Shown: piece after piece, positions 1 to 9,525 of the stretch
Layout: every line of letters begins with the position of its first letter
Numbering within the stretch: the stretch's first letter is position 1
Source: Desulfobacteraceae bacterium
Lineage (GTDB): Bacteria; Desulfobacterota; Desulfobacteria; Desulfobacterales; Desulfosarcinaceae
Direction of reading: 5' to 3'
Assembly: GCA_024230435.1 (NCBI GenBank)
Contig: JAAERL010000751.1
Coordinates: 1 to 64,000 of the forward strand
Length of the DNA: 64,000 nucleotides
Notes under the pieces: generated by a model
What the model saw: only the letters and a program-made list of their open reading frames with translations
Database searches by the model: none
Told to the model about the DNA's origin: nothing
Program-made: the position numbers and the translations under genes

Positions 1-138
1 AAAAAAGTACGAAAACAGAACACGATAATCCTCAAAAATGAAACTTGCAGCCATGTTGGCTAAAGAGCATGCCTGCACGGATATGCACCGGCCCTATCCG
101 GGTATCAGATCAGAGGCTTGACAAACGTTAAAAATACT

Positions 139-310
139 AAGGCGATTTGTGTTAAAATACCATCTTGTATGTCTTTTTTCCTGTCTTGTGCGTTATGCCA
201 AAGGTGCGAATACGTTAAGTATGCAAACTGATCAGCAAAACTTTGGCGCGCCTTGAATACGAAAAAAAATCGAAGCTCAATCTGGTATATTCTTTTCCGC
301 CTATCGCCTT
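139..310. repeat. Family A MITE-like palindromic repeat, copy 1
   Basis: The element is about 172 bp with terminal inverted repeats beginning AGGCGATTTG and ending ATCGCCT, flanked by TA on both sides. The core is an imperfect palindrome containing TGCCAAAG and CTTTGGCGCGCC arms around AATACGTTAAGTAT. It lies 24 bp beyond the stop of the Do-family protease gene. Related copies are at 13316, 26710, 31173 (half), 41206, 41796 and 63329. There is no coding capacity. Confidence 0.8.
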
Positions 311-334
311 AGCTTTAGGGCAATGATTTTTCGG

Positions 335-1714
335 TCAATGCGGTTTTTTTACTGTTAAATGATAAAGTTGGCCGTGGCGTTTAAGCAGGATGACCAACGA
401 TTGTTTCAGTCTTGTTTTAATAGCTGCTTTTGTAAAATCTTTCATAGATGAGATAGGGTGTTCATCCACTTGCAAAATGATATCCCCCGGCTCAACGCCT
501 ACACTGGATAAGTAAGAATTTTTTCTTACAGCCGAAATAACAACTCCCTGATTAGTTTGGGAACGATAACTATTTTTGCTTGTTTTATCAATATCTTGCA
601 GGGTCAATCCCATTGTGCGCCAGACGAGATCAGGAACCTTGTTTTCAGGAAAAACAGATGTCTTAAGTTTTAATTTTTTAGTTTTACCAGCGCGTATAAT
701 TTTGATTTCTATGGTATCGCCTGCGGTAATTCCTTTGGTTATAGCTTGAAAGGCCGCGTGTGAATTGACCTTATCCTTATTGATTGCCAAGACAAAATCA
801 CCGGTCTCTAAGCCGGCTTGCCCGGCAGGGCCGCCGTTTTCAACTTGTGCGACAATGACGCCGCTCGAAGCTTTAAGATCTAAATAGTTGGCCGTGCGAG
901 GATCGAGTTCCTGGACTCCGAATCCGAGCCATGCCTGTATGACGTGCCCATAACTGATCAGGTCATCAACAATGCGTTTGGCCTTATTTATGGGGATGGC
1001 GAAACCAATTCCTTGTGCTTTTGAATAAATGGCGGTGTTAATACCAATTAAATCTCCGTTGATGTTCAGCAAAGGGCCGCCGCTGTTACCAGGATTGATG
1101 GAAGCATCGGTCTGGATTAAATCGTGAAGGATATTGCGCTGATCAAATTTGAGGGAGCGGTGCACGGCGCTGATCACTCCGGTAGTGACGGTGTTTGAAA
1201 AGCCGAAGGGATTACCGATGGCGATAACCGTTTCGCCAATCAGAATGTCATCAGAATTTCCCATAGCAACAGACGGCAGACCGTTTTTGGATAATATCTT
1301 TAAAACAGCAAGATCCGAATCCGGGTCAGCACCGACAATTTGGGCTTCAAATTGGCGCTCGTCCTGGAGGAGCACTTTGATGGTAGCTCTTTTTTCAATA
1401 ACGTGGGCATTAGTTAAAATATAGCCCCGCTCGCCGTCGATGATGACACCCGATCCCAGGTTTGCTCTTTTTTGAGTCCGAGGTTCAAAAAAATCTCCGA
1501 AAAAGTTATCAAATAGCGGGTTAAAACCAAAGGGATGGTTTTGTTTACGTATTTCGTATTCGGAACTTATGTTAACAACCGATGCCCCGACCTTTTCGAC
1601 AGCTTCTACAACGACGGTTTTTCGATCATGAGCGAATGAAAATTGCACCGTGCATATGAAAAGGAGAAGACAGATGAATGATTTGATCTTGATTTGAATT
1701 TTTAAGTCTGACAT
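335..1714 (-). CDS. htrA: DegP/HtrA (Do-family) periplasmic serine protease with two PDZ domains
   Basis: This is a 459-residue Do-type protease for envelope protein quality control. Residues 1-28 form a signal peptide with a hydrophobic stretch (CLLLFICTVQFSF). The trypsin-like domain carries the triad: His103 in TNAHV, Asp134 in SDLAVL, Ser211 in GNSGGP. Two PDZ domains follow (about 260-350 and 370-455), the usual Do architecture. The start codon is preceded by GTGAAG. It is divergent from the radical SAM gene at 1784 with a 69-bp shared promoter region. The triad and domains are read directly; DegP, DegQ and MucD cannot be told apart. Confidence 0.93.
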   Translation of the reverse strand: MSDLKIQIKIKSFICLLLFICTVQFSFAHDRKTVVVEAVEKVGASVVNISSEYEIRKQNHPFGFNPLFDNFFGDFFEPRTQKRANLGSGVIIDGERGYILTNAHVIEKRATIKVLLQDERQFEAQIVGADPDSDLAVLKILSKNGLPSVAMGNSDDILIGETVIAIGNPFGFSNTVTTGVISAVHRSLKFDQRNILHDLIQTDASINPGNSGGPLLNINGDLIGINTAIYSKAQGIGFAIPINKAKRIVDDLISYGHVIQAWLGFGVQELDPRTANYLDLKASSGVIVAQVENGGPAGQAGLETGDFVLAINKDKVNSHAAFQAITKGITAGDTIEIKIIRAGKTKKLKLKTSVFPENKVPDLVWRTMGLTLQDIDKTSKNSYRSQTNQGVVISAVRKNSYLSSVGVEPGDIILQVDEHPISSMKDFTKAAIKTRLKQSLVILLKRHGQLYHLTVKKPH

Positions 1715-1783
1715 GCTTCACGTTTTTTTGATAGTTTAAAATATGCAGATATGAATTTATAAATTTTAGGTACTTTATTTAAC

Positions 1784-4327
1784 ATGCGGATAAACTACGT
1801 TCAAGATGCTCATAAAAATACTCATCAAGATATCTTCGCTCTTATTGAAAAGCCAAGCCGATATTTAGGATCAGAAAACAATTGCATTCAAAAACACTCT
1901 AAGGATGTGTCCCTGCGTTTTGCCCTGGCGTTTCCCGATCTTTACGAGATTGGAACATCGCATTTCGGTATTCAGATACTTTACTCTATTCTCAATGAAA
2001 AACCGTATATCGCCGCAGAGCGGGTTTTTGCACCGGCCATGGATATGGAAAAACAGCTCAGAGCGAACAAAATCCCATTGTTTTCATTGGAATCCAGGCG
2101 GGCTTTGTCGGAATTTGACATTATCGGTTTCAGTTTGCTCTATGAATTAAATTATACAAATGTTCTCAATATGCTGGACTTAAGCGCAATTGCACTTCGG
2201 GCCAGGGACCGTACTGCTCAAGACCCGCTTGTTATTGCAGGCGGACCTTGTGTTTGCAACCCCGAGCCTATGGCTGAGTTCTTTGATGTCATGGTTTTTG
2301 GAGATGCTGAGCATTTAATTTTGGATTTGACAGATCAATTCATGGATTGGAAAAAACGTGACGGAAAGGACAAGACAGCTCTTTTACAGCAGCTTGCGAA
2401 AATCAAGGGAATATATGTTCCTTCATTATTCGACGATTATGCCGGCGCTGAAGGGTTTCAGCGGCTAAGGCCAAAACAATCCGAATATATAAAGGTGCAA
2501 CGCGCCATTGTTCCCGATCTTGAGAAAGCGCCATTTCCCCAATCTCCCGTAGTTCCATTTGGAAGACCGGTTCATGATCGTCTAAAACTTGAAATATCAA
2601 GAGGTTGTAGTCGAGGATGCAGGTTCTGTCAGGCAGGTATGATTTATCGGCCCGTACGGGAAAGATCTCCTGAAAATCTGATAAAAATTTATGAAAAAGC
2701 TTTAAAAACAACCGGTTATGAGGATTTAAGCCTGCTATCACTAAGTACGGCGGATTATACATGTCTTGAACAACTGATGGGAGAGCTGATGCAGCGCTGT
2801 CAATCACAGCGGGTGTCGATTTCACTACCGTCTGTAAGGGCGGGAAAACTGACAGCTCATTTGATGAATCTGATCAAAAAGGTTCGAAAAACGGGATTCA
2901 CAATTGCTCCTGAGGCCGGCAGTCAGAGACTTCGTGATGTAATCAATAAAAATGTCACCTATGAAGATGTTGCCGATACAATTGAAAATGCCTTTGAAGC
3001 GGGTTGGAAGGTCATTAAATTATACTACATGATAGGCCTGCCTACGGAAACCGATGAAGATATTGATGCCATTATCAGTATGGTAAACCGGTTAAAAACA
3101 ATTAAAGGGCCAAAACACAGACGCGGTCAGATCAATGTCAGTATTACAACGTTTATTCCCAAAGCGCATACACCCTTTCAATGGGCAGCCCAGATTCCCC
3201 TCGAAACGTCCAGGGAAAAACTCGATAAATTAAAAAGCAGTTTAAAAAAACCGGGCATTAAATTGAAGTGGCAAAATCCGCAAATGAGCTTTTTGGAAGG
3301 GGTGTTGGCGCGCGGGGATAGAAAGTTATCGCACGTTATTCAAACCGCCTGGCAAAACGGGAGCAGGTTTGACGGTTGGACGGATCATTTTGATTTTGAC
3401 CTATGGAAAAAGTCCTTTGAAAAATGCCGGGTCGATATGGGATTTTATACCACACGCAAGAGACGGATTGACGAACCTTTGCCATGGGATCATATGCAAA
3501 GCGGTGTCTGCCGGGATTTTTTAAGAAAGCAGTGGGAAACTGCACAGCAAAATGGTAAAAAAATTATAGATTGCCGGTATGGGAAATGTCATCAATGCGG
3601 CGTTTGTGATTTTGAACATATTAAGCCTGTAATATACGATAATTGTTCTATTTCTGATTCATTTGAAAATCATCTGGCCGATAAAGGCGATGATCACTAT
3701 CAATGGTTGCTATTGGATTACTCAAAGCTTGGGCAATCACGCTTTTTCGGACACTTGGAGCAAACCAGGCTCTTTATAAGGGCCTTTCGCAAAGCCGGGG
3801 TGGATGTTCGATACAGTGGCGGATTTCATCCCATGGCCCGCTTTCGTTTTGATAATCCGTTACCGTTGGGTATGGAAAGCGAATCGGAACAATTTATGGC
3901 GCTGGTTGCAAAAGATATAAATTGCCAAAAACTGGTAACACAGCTTAATAGCAATCTGCCTGAAGGATTGCAGATAAATTCGTGCAGCGTGTCTCCAGGT
4001 AAAAAAATAAAAACAGTCGTATGTGATTATTACAAGGTTGATTTCGGACGAATCCCATTGGACATAAAGAGCCTTGAGTATTACCATTTAGTAGAAAACT
4101 GGCCTGTTTGCCTGTATGGGAAAAAGGCCAATTGCCGAAATATTGATCTGAAAGAACACGTTTGCCGGATCAAGCTTTTGGATGATCAGAATGTGTACAT
4201 CAAAATTAATCGAATGGACACGTTTATGATTCGTCCGGCGGTTGTTCTTGATACTGTTTTTCATGTCTCATCGGAAAATCAAAAACACATTCGTATTCGA
4301 AGGCTGGCCCAGGATAAGAGCGTTTGA
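1784..4327 (+). CDS. Radical SAM protein fused to a DUF2344 domain (TIGR03960/TIGR03936 type)
   Basis: The protein has 847 residues. An N-terminal B12-binding-like region (about 1-240) precedes a radical SAM core whose cluster motif is CSRGCRFC, with Cys spaced CX3CX2C near residue 280. A Cys-rich segment (CRYGKCHQCGVCDF) follows around residue 605. The C-terminal about 200 residues (from LLLDYSKLGQSRFFGHLE) match the DUF2344 domain, which in many bacteria is a separate gene next to RNase G or ribosomal protein genes. The same context holds here, since rng follows 57 bp downstream. The substrate is unknown; a role in RNA or ribosome modification is only suggested by context. Confidence 0.9.
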   Translation: MRINYVQDAHKNTHQDIFALIEKPSRYLGSENNCIQKHSKDVSLRFALAFPDLYEIGTSHFGIQILYSILNEKPYIAAERVFAPAMDMEKQLRANKIPLFSLESRRALSEFDIIGFSLLYELNYTNVLNMLDLSAIALRARDRTAQDPLVIAGGPCVCNPEPMAEFFDVMVFGDAEHLILDLTDQFMDWKKRDGKDKTALLQQLAKIKGIYVPSLFDDYAGAEGFQRLRPKQSEYIKVQRAIVPDLEKAPFPQSPVVPFGRPVHDRLKLEISRGCSRGCRFCQAGMIYRPVRERSPENLIKIYEKALKTTGYEDLSLLSLSTADYTCLEQLMGELMQRCQSQRVSISLPSVRAGKLTAHLMNLIKKVRKTGFTIAPEAGSQRLRDVINKNVTYEDVADTIENAFEAGWKVIKLYYMIGLPTETDEDIDAIISMVNRLKTIKGPKHRRGQINVSITTFIPKAHTPFQWAAQIPLETSREKLDKLKSSLKKPGIKLKWQNPQMSFLEGVLARGDRKLSHVIQTAWQNGSRFDGWTDHFDFDLWKKSFEKCRVDMGFYTTRKRRIDEPLPWDHMQSGVCRDFLRKQWETAQQNGKKIIDCRYGKCHQCGVCDFEHIKPVIYDNCSISDSFENHLADKGDDHYQWLLLDYSKLGQSRFFGHLEQTRLFIRAFRKAGVDVRYSGGFHPMARFRFDNPLPLGMESESEQFMALVAKDINCQKLVTQLNSNLPEGLQINSCSVSPGKKIKTVVCDYYKVDFGRIPLDIKSLEYYHLVENWPVCLYGKKANCRNIDLKEHVCRIKLLDDQNVYIKINRMDTFMIRPAVVLDTVFHVSSENQKHIRIRRLAQDKSV

Positions 4328-4384
4328 CGCATGGCTGCGATGCAACTGTTTAGAAATGAAAAATAATTTTTTTTAGAGAGTGCT

Positions 4385-5965
4385 ATGGCAAATAAAAAAA
4401 TAATTATCAACGATATGTCTCATGAAACCCGGGTCGCCCTTGTTGAAGATAGTAATATTGTGGAACTCTTTATTGAGCGGACCGGGTCCTCGGACAGCAC
4501 AGGAAATATCTATAAAGGCAGAGTGCAACGAGTTTTGCCGGGAATGCAAGCTGCATTTGTGGATATCGGGTTAAGCCAGGCCGCTTTTATCTACGTCAAT
4601 GATATTCTGACTGAAAACTACAAGGAAATGGAAAACCTGTTTTGCGATGATGACGAAGATGAAGATGAGCAAATTAATTCTCCGAATAATGCCCCTTCCA
4701 ATCAAGGAGGAGATGTTCAGCATTACAAAAATGAAGCAAATATCGTCGACTTGATAAAAGATGGCCAGGAAATGCTGGTTCAGGTTGCTAAATCTCCCAT
4801 TGGCACAAAAGGAGCGCGAATAACGTCTCACATTTCTTTGCCCGGACGTTTTTTGGTGCTGATGCCCACTTCAAATCATATAGGCGTATCACGCCGGATA
4901 GAAGACGAGCAAGAGCGGATGAGGCTAAAAACAATGGTCTCGGAATTGCGTAAAAACAACCTTGGATATATTTTACGCACTGCCGCAGAAGGCGCAGGTG
5001 AGGATAAAATATCTCAGGAAATGGATTTTTTAAAGAACCTGTGGTCAGGGATACAGAAAAAATATATAGAGTTTTCAGCCCCTTTTCTAATACACCAGGA
5101 ATTGGATATTAGACTGCGCGCAGTGCGGGATCTTTTGTTGCACGAAGCCGAATCATTGATTATCGACTCGCGAAGCGGATATCAGGAAATTTTGTCCTTT
5201 TTAGATACGTTTATGCCTAATTTAAAGTCTCTGGTGATGCTTTATGAAGGCAATGAGCCAATTTTTGACGCACACAACCTTGAAGGAGATATTTCAAGAG
5301 CGTTAAAAAAGAAAATATGGTTAAAATCAGGTGGTTATATAGTAATTGAGCATACAGAGGCCCTCGTGGCCATAGATGTAAATACCGGTAGGTATGTGGG
5401 AAAACACAATTTGGAAGAAACCATACTGAAAACCAATCTTGAAGCGGTAAAGGAAATTGCCTACCAAGTAAGATTAAGAGATATTGGCGGAATCATCATC
5501 ATCGATTTTATCGACATGGAAAAAAAAGCCAATCAGGAAAAAGTTTTCAATGCGTTGAGTGAGGCTTTTCAAAAGGATCGCAGCAAGACCCATATCCTGC
5601 CAATGTCAGATATGGGACTCATTCAAATGACACGCAAACGTATCAGAAAACCTTTAACCCGGCAATTGTGCGAATCGTGCTTTTATTGCGAAGGCGAAGG
5701 GCATCTTCTTTCAGGTCAAAGCATTTGCCATAATATCTACCGGGAAATATTGAGAAATGCAGGCGAAATGATCGGTGATGGGTTCACCTTGAAAGTCAAT
5801 CCCCATATCGCCGAACGGTTGCATGGCGAGGAGAACCATATTATAACTTCAGTTGAAGCAAGGATTGGAAAACAAATTACCATATACCCTGATATTCGTT
5901 TTCATATGGAACAATTCGATATACTGGAAACCTTGAATCAAGGCAGAGATAAAGAAAATCTTTAG
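4385..5965 (+). CDS. rng: Ribonuclease G (RNase E/G family)
   Basis: This 526-residue endoribonuclease matures rRNA and helps mRNA turnover in the cytoplasm. The N-terminal S1 domain starts with GNIYKGRVQRVLPGMQAAFVDIG. An acidic insertion (DDDEDEDEQ, about residues 83-91) interrupts the S1 region. The catalytic DNase I-like region carries AIDVNTGRYVG and IIIIDFIDM, whose aspartates bind Mg2+. The zinc-link cysteines are in CESCFYCEGEGHL near residue 430. The length fits RNase G rather than RNase E, because there is no long C-terminal scaffold. The upstream spacing suggests co-transcription with the radical SAM gene. Confidence 0.94.
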   Translation: MANKKIIINDMSHETRVALVEDSNIVELFIERTGSSDSTGNIYKGRVQRVLPGMQAAFVDIGLSQAAFIYVNDILTENYKEMENLFCDDDEDEDEQINSPNNAPSNQGGDVQHYKNEANIVDLIKDGQEMLVQVAKSPIGTKGARITSHISLPGRFLVLMPTSNHIGVSRRIEDEQERMRLKTMVSELRKNNLGYILRTAAEGAGEDKISQEMDFLKNLWSGIQKKYIEFSAPFLIHQELDIRLRAVRDLLLHEAESLIIDSRSGYQEILSFLDTFMPNLKSLVMLYEGNEPIFDAHNLEGDISRALKKKIWLKSGGYIVIEHTEALVAIDVNTGRYVGKHNLEETILKTNLEAVKEIAYQVRLRDIGGIIIIDFIDMEKKANQEKVFNALSEAFQKDRSKTHILPMSDMGLIQMTRKRIRKPLTRQLCESCFYCEGEGHLLSGQSICHNIYREILRNAGEMIGDGFTLKVNPHIAERLHGEENHIITSVEARIGKQITIYPDIRFHMEQFDILETLNQGRDKENL

Positions 5966-6070
5966 TGTCTGAGAACGTACATTTTTGTTTATAGTGTTGA
6001 CACATATGGTAAAAGATGATTAATGTTTTTGGTTCAGCATGGCTGTTTAAGAATATTCAACGAGAATTAC

Positions 6071-6097
6071 TGGTAATTTATTGCCGGGAGCAGTCAC
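6071..6097. repeat. Family B palindromic repeat, copy 1
   Basis: The sequence reads TGGTAATTTATTGCCGGGAG followed by CAGTCAC. The same block occurs at 22227, 37673 and 56036. It can form a CCGG/CCGG hairpin. This copy ends where the HEARO-type RNA begins, so it marks the left boundary of the IscB element. Confidence 0.7.
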
Positions 6098-6376
6098 GAA
6101 CCGACAATAAGTCGGAGATTAAGATAATCCCTATTAAAGGGTTAAAAATATTAGGAAAATCTGAGTGTCAACAACTTCTCGGCTAAAGACCGAGGGCTTG
6201 AGGGGTAACTATTAAGCCCGGTTGATTAGCCTAAGCTCTTTGAGAGCTACGTTACACTGGAATACTCCACACGTTTCAGGCGCTGAGGCCGGTAAAAATC
6301 TTTTGTAACATTGGCGAAGTGGATCACTCTATGTTAAAGACAGGGCGGAACTTGAGAGTATCCGCCAAAATTTAAA
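6098..6376 (+). ncRNA. HEARO / IscB omega-RNA (probable)
   Basis: A highly structured, non-coding 280-nt stretch lies directly upstream of a truncated iscB start. Visible hairpins are CCGAC/GTCGG (6099-6113), CCCT/AGGG (about 6138-6150), CTCGG/CCGAG around GCTAAAGA (about 6177-6193), GGGCTT/AAGCCC (about 6192-6218), AGCTCT/AGAGCT (about 6234-6248) and GGCGGA/TCCGCC ending ten bases before the ATG. The loop GGCTAAAGACCGAGGG and the position immediately 5' of an IscB reading frame are typical of HEARO RNAs, the guide RNAs of IscB nucleases. Assignment is by pattern; a covariance-model search was not run. Confidence 0.72.
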
Positions 6377-6675
6377 ATGGAAATCGAATTGGTTGTATGT
6401 GTCAAAAATATGAGAGGCAGACCGTTGATGCCTACAAATTGCCGAAAAGCTCGATTATTGTTGAAACAAGGTAAAGCGGTGATTGTCGGCCACAGCCCGT
6501 TTACCATTCGACTCAAATACCCTACTGGGCAAACAAAGCAGGAATTAATACTGGGAATTGATGCCGGATATTCAAATATTGATTATTCGATTTGGAGTGA
6601 TGGATATTTTTGTTGTTCGACTGGAAAAGCGTCAATTGATACTGTAGGGAAATATATTGAATCACAGGTGATAAT
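6377..6675 (+). pseudogene. iscB: Truncated IscB-type (RRXRR/PLMP-domain) nuclease remnant
   Basis: The frame opens with an IscB N-terminal domain: VVCVKNMRGRPLMPT, then ARLLLKQGKAVIVGHSPFTI, then the RuvC-I strand LGIDAGYSNIDYSIW. About 80-90 residues are recognisable, after which homology stops; the bridge helix, HNH and RuvC-II/III regions are absent (intact IscB is about 400-500 residues). The open frame continues to 6784, but that part reads through the right-end hairpin and into rpmH. It is presumably inactive as a nuclease. It belongs to a mini-element of about 630 bp. Confidence 0.8.
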
Positions 6676-6681
6676 AGCACA

Positions 6682-6728
6682 GAGGCGATTCATCCCCAAG
6701 GCTAAAGATCTTGGGGTTTTCTCGCCTC
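6682..6728. mobile_element. Right-end hairpin of the IscB (IS200/IS605-like) element
   Basis: A two-tier hairpin is visible: outer arms GAGGCGA (6682-6688) and TCGCCTC (6722-6728), inner arms CCCCAAG (6694-6700) and CTTGGGG (6710-6716), followed by TTTT. The pattern GGCGATTCATCCCC...GGGGTTTTCTCGCC is the usual right end of IscB-carrying elements of the IS200/IS605 group. It also resembles a Rho-independent terminator. It lies 25 bp before rpmH, so insertion may have altered rpmH transcription. Confidence 0.7.
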
Positions 6729-6752
6729 ACCATTTTATAAAAGGAAAGAAGA

Positions 6753-6887
6753 ATGAAGAGAACATTTCAACCGAGCAGAATTAAAAGAGCACGTACACAC
6801 GGTTTTCGAAAAAGAATGTCCACCAAAGGTGGCCGCCGTGTAATAAATCGCAGGCGTGCAAAAGGTCGTAAGGTACTTTCAGCATAG
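6753..6887 (+). CDS. rpmH: 50S ribosomal protein L34
   Basis: This 44-residue ribosomal protein begins [18 protein letters not shown] and continues with the conserved [19 protein letters not shown] block. An AAGGAAAGAAGA ribosome-binding region precedes the ATG. It starts the rpmH-rnpA-yidD-yidC-jag-mnmE cluster common near bacterial origins. The 5' flank is an IscB element, so the native promoter must lie within the short sequence left after 6728 or upstream of or within the insertion. Confidence 0.97.
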   Translation: MKRTFQPSRIKRARTHGFRKRMSTKGGRRVINRRRAKGRKVLSA

Positions 6888-6949
6888 TCTCATGCAGACT
6901 GTAATGAGTAGGGGATGGAAAGAACGACCTAAAAGGACACCCAATTTCA

Positions 6950-7330
6950 GTGGAACAGGGACAAAATAGTCCGAAAAGAAGGCGGACTTTTAAAAAAACC
7001 GACAGGTTGCTTCGCAGATCAGATTATTTATATTTGGCAGAAAAGGGCCAACGATTCACGAATCGATATTTTATCGCTTATGCAATCAAAAATTCTGCAA
7101 GTAACTGCCGGTTAGGAGTCACCGTCACGCGCAAAGCCGGTAACGCTGTCACAAGGAATAGACTGAAACGTCAAGCTCGGGAATACTTTCGGCAAAACAG
7201 GCATATTGTCAAATTTAGTTGGGATATCGTTTTGATCGCAAAAAGACAGGCAGCAGATATCCCAAACAGCATTGCTGCTGAAGCTATAGAAAGCATTTTT
7301 TCTAAAATTGCATCGCAAGCGCTTCCATAA
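6950..7330 (+). CDS. rnpA: Ribonuclease P protein component
   Basis: This 126-residue basic protein is the subunit of RNase P, which removes tRNA 5' leaders. The family signature appears as [28 protein letters not shown]. The N-terminal [16 protein letters not shown] motif is typical. The start is GTG at 6950, the only plausible start upstream of the conserved region. Its 3' end overlaps yidD by 23 bp in another frame. Confidence 0.96.
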   Translation: MEQGQNSPKRRRTFKKTDRLLRRSDYLYLAEKGQRFTNRYFIAYAIKNSASNCRLGVTVTRKAGNAVTRNRLKRQAREYFRQNRHIVKFSWDIVLIAKRQAADIPNSIAAEAIESIFSKIASQALP

Positions 7331-7547
7331 ATGCCTAATATCAGGTTTAGCTATACTGACCATTCGGTTATATCAGGTTTTGATATCACCTGTGATCGGG
7401 CCTGCTTGCCGTTTTTATCCCAGTTGTTCACAGTATGCTATCGAATCTATTCGGAAACATGGTTTGATAAAAGGTTGCTGGTACGCTTTAAAGCGTTTTT
7501 TAAAATGTCATCCATGGGGGGCCGGAGGATTTGATCCTGTGCCTTAA
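7308..7547 (+). CDS. yidD: Membrane protein insertion efficiency factor YidD
   Basis: This 79-residue protein carries the family pattern: [29 protein letters not shown] followed by [12 protein letters not shown] at the C-terminus. It assists YidC/Sec-mediated insertion at the inner membrane. The start is a TTG inside rnpA, and the overlap suggests translational coupling. A perfect GGCTGTT/AACAGCC hairpin sits downstream at 7693-7711. Confidence 0.94.
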   Translation: MHRKRFHKCLISGLAILTIRLYQVLISPVIGPACRFYPSCSQYAIESIRKHGLIKGCWYALKRFLKCHPWGAGGFDPVP

Positions 7548-7836
7548 TCCAGCATGACCCGGCAGCTTATATAGAGCTGACTCAAATAATATTCCTTCTT
7601 ATTAGTTATATTTATCGTCCACTGATAATTGAGCAAGTGTTTTAACCTGCCAAGATCGTTTCTTTCCAATATTATAAACAGAAACCAGAAGAGGCTGTTC
7701 AAGCAACAGCCGGATTTGCAGATGCCGCTAACGGTATTTAAAATGATGCTTCAATCGCCAGAGAAAAATTTTCTGCTGACGAACACTTAAGACAGTACTC
7801 GATAAAAATTGTATTAGCTGTCTGCGAGGAGCAAAG

Positions 7837-9507
7837 ATGGAACAAAAGCGCTTGTTACTTGCCATTGGCTTGTCCTTTTTAGTTTTATTTGGCTGGAATT
7901 ATTTTTTCGCACCTGCACCTGAAGAACTTGAAAAGCTAAAAAAACAAGAACAAAAACATGCACAAGAACAAAAACAAGGAGAAGTAAACCAAAGTTCATC
8001 AGACACATCTGTCAAGGACAATGAAACGGCCCCGATTTTTAAAACTCAGGATAAACTTATTGAATCACGTCAGGCCCGAACGTTAACCATCGAAACCCCT
8101 TTGTATAAGATTAAACTTTCTGAGCAAGGGGCCAGCGTAATCAGTATGATTTTGAAAAATTACCGGGAAGGCGTCAACAAGGAATCGGAATACAAACAGC
8201 TTATCGATCAGAAACTTGATAATGGCTCATTTTTGCTGACTGGCAGTGGTCAAACCGGCAAAGAGCTCGAAACACGTCTCTACGAATTGGATCGCGCAAC
8301 AGATTATATCACTATCGGTAAAAATTCCGAAACCATTCGATTTCGCACAGTAACAACTAATGGCATTCAAGTTGAAAAAGCCTATACCTTTTTGCCGGAC
8401 ACCTATCTCGTTCATTTAGACGTATCCGTCTATAATCAAAGCGGCCAGTCTTTCAAAGAGAAAGTTGGCCTGAGTGTGAAACAAATAAAAGAAAATCAAA
8501 AACAGGCATACGGGTTTGAAGGTCCGGCAGGACTTATCAACGGTCAACTGGAACAAATAGATATTGACGACATTGAAGATTATGAGATCCTGGAAGGCGA
8601 TATCAGATGGGTTTCCATCGAAACGCGATATTTTATGACCAGTATTATTGTACCGGAAAACACGCAAGGCGGCATGGAGCTTGCCTACCAGGAAAAAAAG
8701 CTAAGCAGTAAGCTGTTGTTAAAAAATGATAACTTGGATCCTGGAGAAAAGAAAAATTTTAAAGCCAGTATTTTTATAGGTCCTAAAAGCCATTCGATAT
8801 TAAAAGGTTTAAACAACGAGCTTGAGCGTGCTGTGAATTTTGGCATGTTTGATGTTATTGCAAAACCATGCCTTTGGTTCATGAATTTTATTTACAAATT
8901 TATTCCCAACTACGGTATTGCAATTATCATACTTACCATTTTTACCAGGCTCATTTTTTGGCCCCTGGCTGCAAAAAGCTACAAATCAATGGGAGAGATG
9001 AGAAAAGTTCAACCTCTCATGCAGGAAATCAGAGAAAAATACAAGAACGACAGAGCCAAGATGAATCAAGAAATGATGAGTCTTTACCGGACTTATAAAA
9101 TTAACCCCATGGGGGGGTGTTTGCCTATGCTTATTCAGCTGCCTGTATTTTTTGCTTTGTACCGAATGTTATATCAGGCTATTGAGTTAAGGCACGCACC
9201 GTTTTTTGGGTGGATTAATGACCTTTCAGCACCGGATCGGCTTTTTCATTTTGGAATAGATATCCCATTTATGGATTCCCCGGAAGGCATCCCGGTTTTA
9301 ACGCTTATTATGGGCGCAACGATGTTTCTTCAGCAAAAAATGACACCTACCTCCGGTGACCCTACCCAGGCGAAAATGATGATGCTGATGCCGGTTGTTT
9401 TTACCTTTATTTTTATCAATTTTTCATCCGGGCTCGTGCTTTATTGGCTGGTAAGCAATTTACTCTCTATATTACAGCAATATTATACGAATAAAAAGAC
9501 AGCCTAG
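7837..9507 (+). CDS. yidC: Membrane protein insertase YidC
   Basis: This 556-residue inner-membrane insertase has an N-terminal TM segment (residues 5-25, LLLAIGLSFLVLFGWNYFF). A large periplasmic P1 domain follows (about 60-340), as in Gram-negative YidC. The conserved YidC/Oxa1 core runs from about 355 to 550, including NYGIAIIILTIFTRLIFWPL and the hydrophilic-groove region with GGCLPMLIQLPVFFALY. A charged Lys/Gln-rich linker (31-55) sits after TM1. The RBS GCGAGGAG lies upstream. It is co-directional with yidD and jag. Confidence 0.97.
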   Translation: MEQKRLLLAIGLSFLVLFGWNYFFAPAPEELEKLKKQEQKHAQEQKQGEVNQSSSDTSVKDNETAPIFKTQDKLIESRQARTLTIETPLYKIKLSEQGASVISMILKNYREGVNKESEYKQLIDQKLDNGSFLLTGSGQTGKELETRLYELDRATDYITIGKNSETIRFRTVTTNGIQVEKAYTFLPDTYLVHLDVSVYNQSGQSFKEKVGLSVKQIKENQKQAYGFEGPAGLINGQLEQIDIDDIEDYEILEGDIRWVSIETRYFMTSIIVPENTQGGMELAYQEKKLSSKLLLKNDNLDPGEKKNFKASIFIGPKSHSILKGLNNELERAVNFGMFDVIAKPCLWFMNFIYKFIPNYGIAIIILTIFTRLIFWPLAAKSYKSMGEMRKVQPLMQEIREKYKNDRAKMNQEMMSLYRTYKINPMGGCLPMLIQLPVFFALYRMLYQAIELRHAPFFGWINDLSAPDRLFHFGIDIPFMDSPEGIPVLTLIMGATMFLQQKMTPTSGDPTQAKMMMLMPVVFTFIFINFSSGLVLYWLVSNLLSILQQYYTNKKTA

Positions 9508-9525
9508 TCCGCGGAGGATAGTGTA

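Noticed and set aside
6610-6784. C-terminal part of the IscB-like frame as genuine protein
   Set aside because: This part runs through the right-end hairpin and into rpmH in another frame, so it is read-through of the element end.
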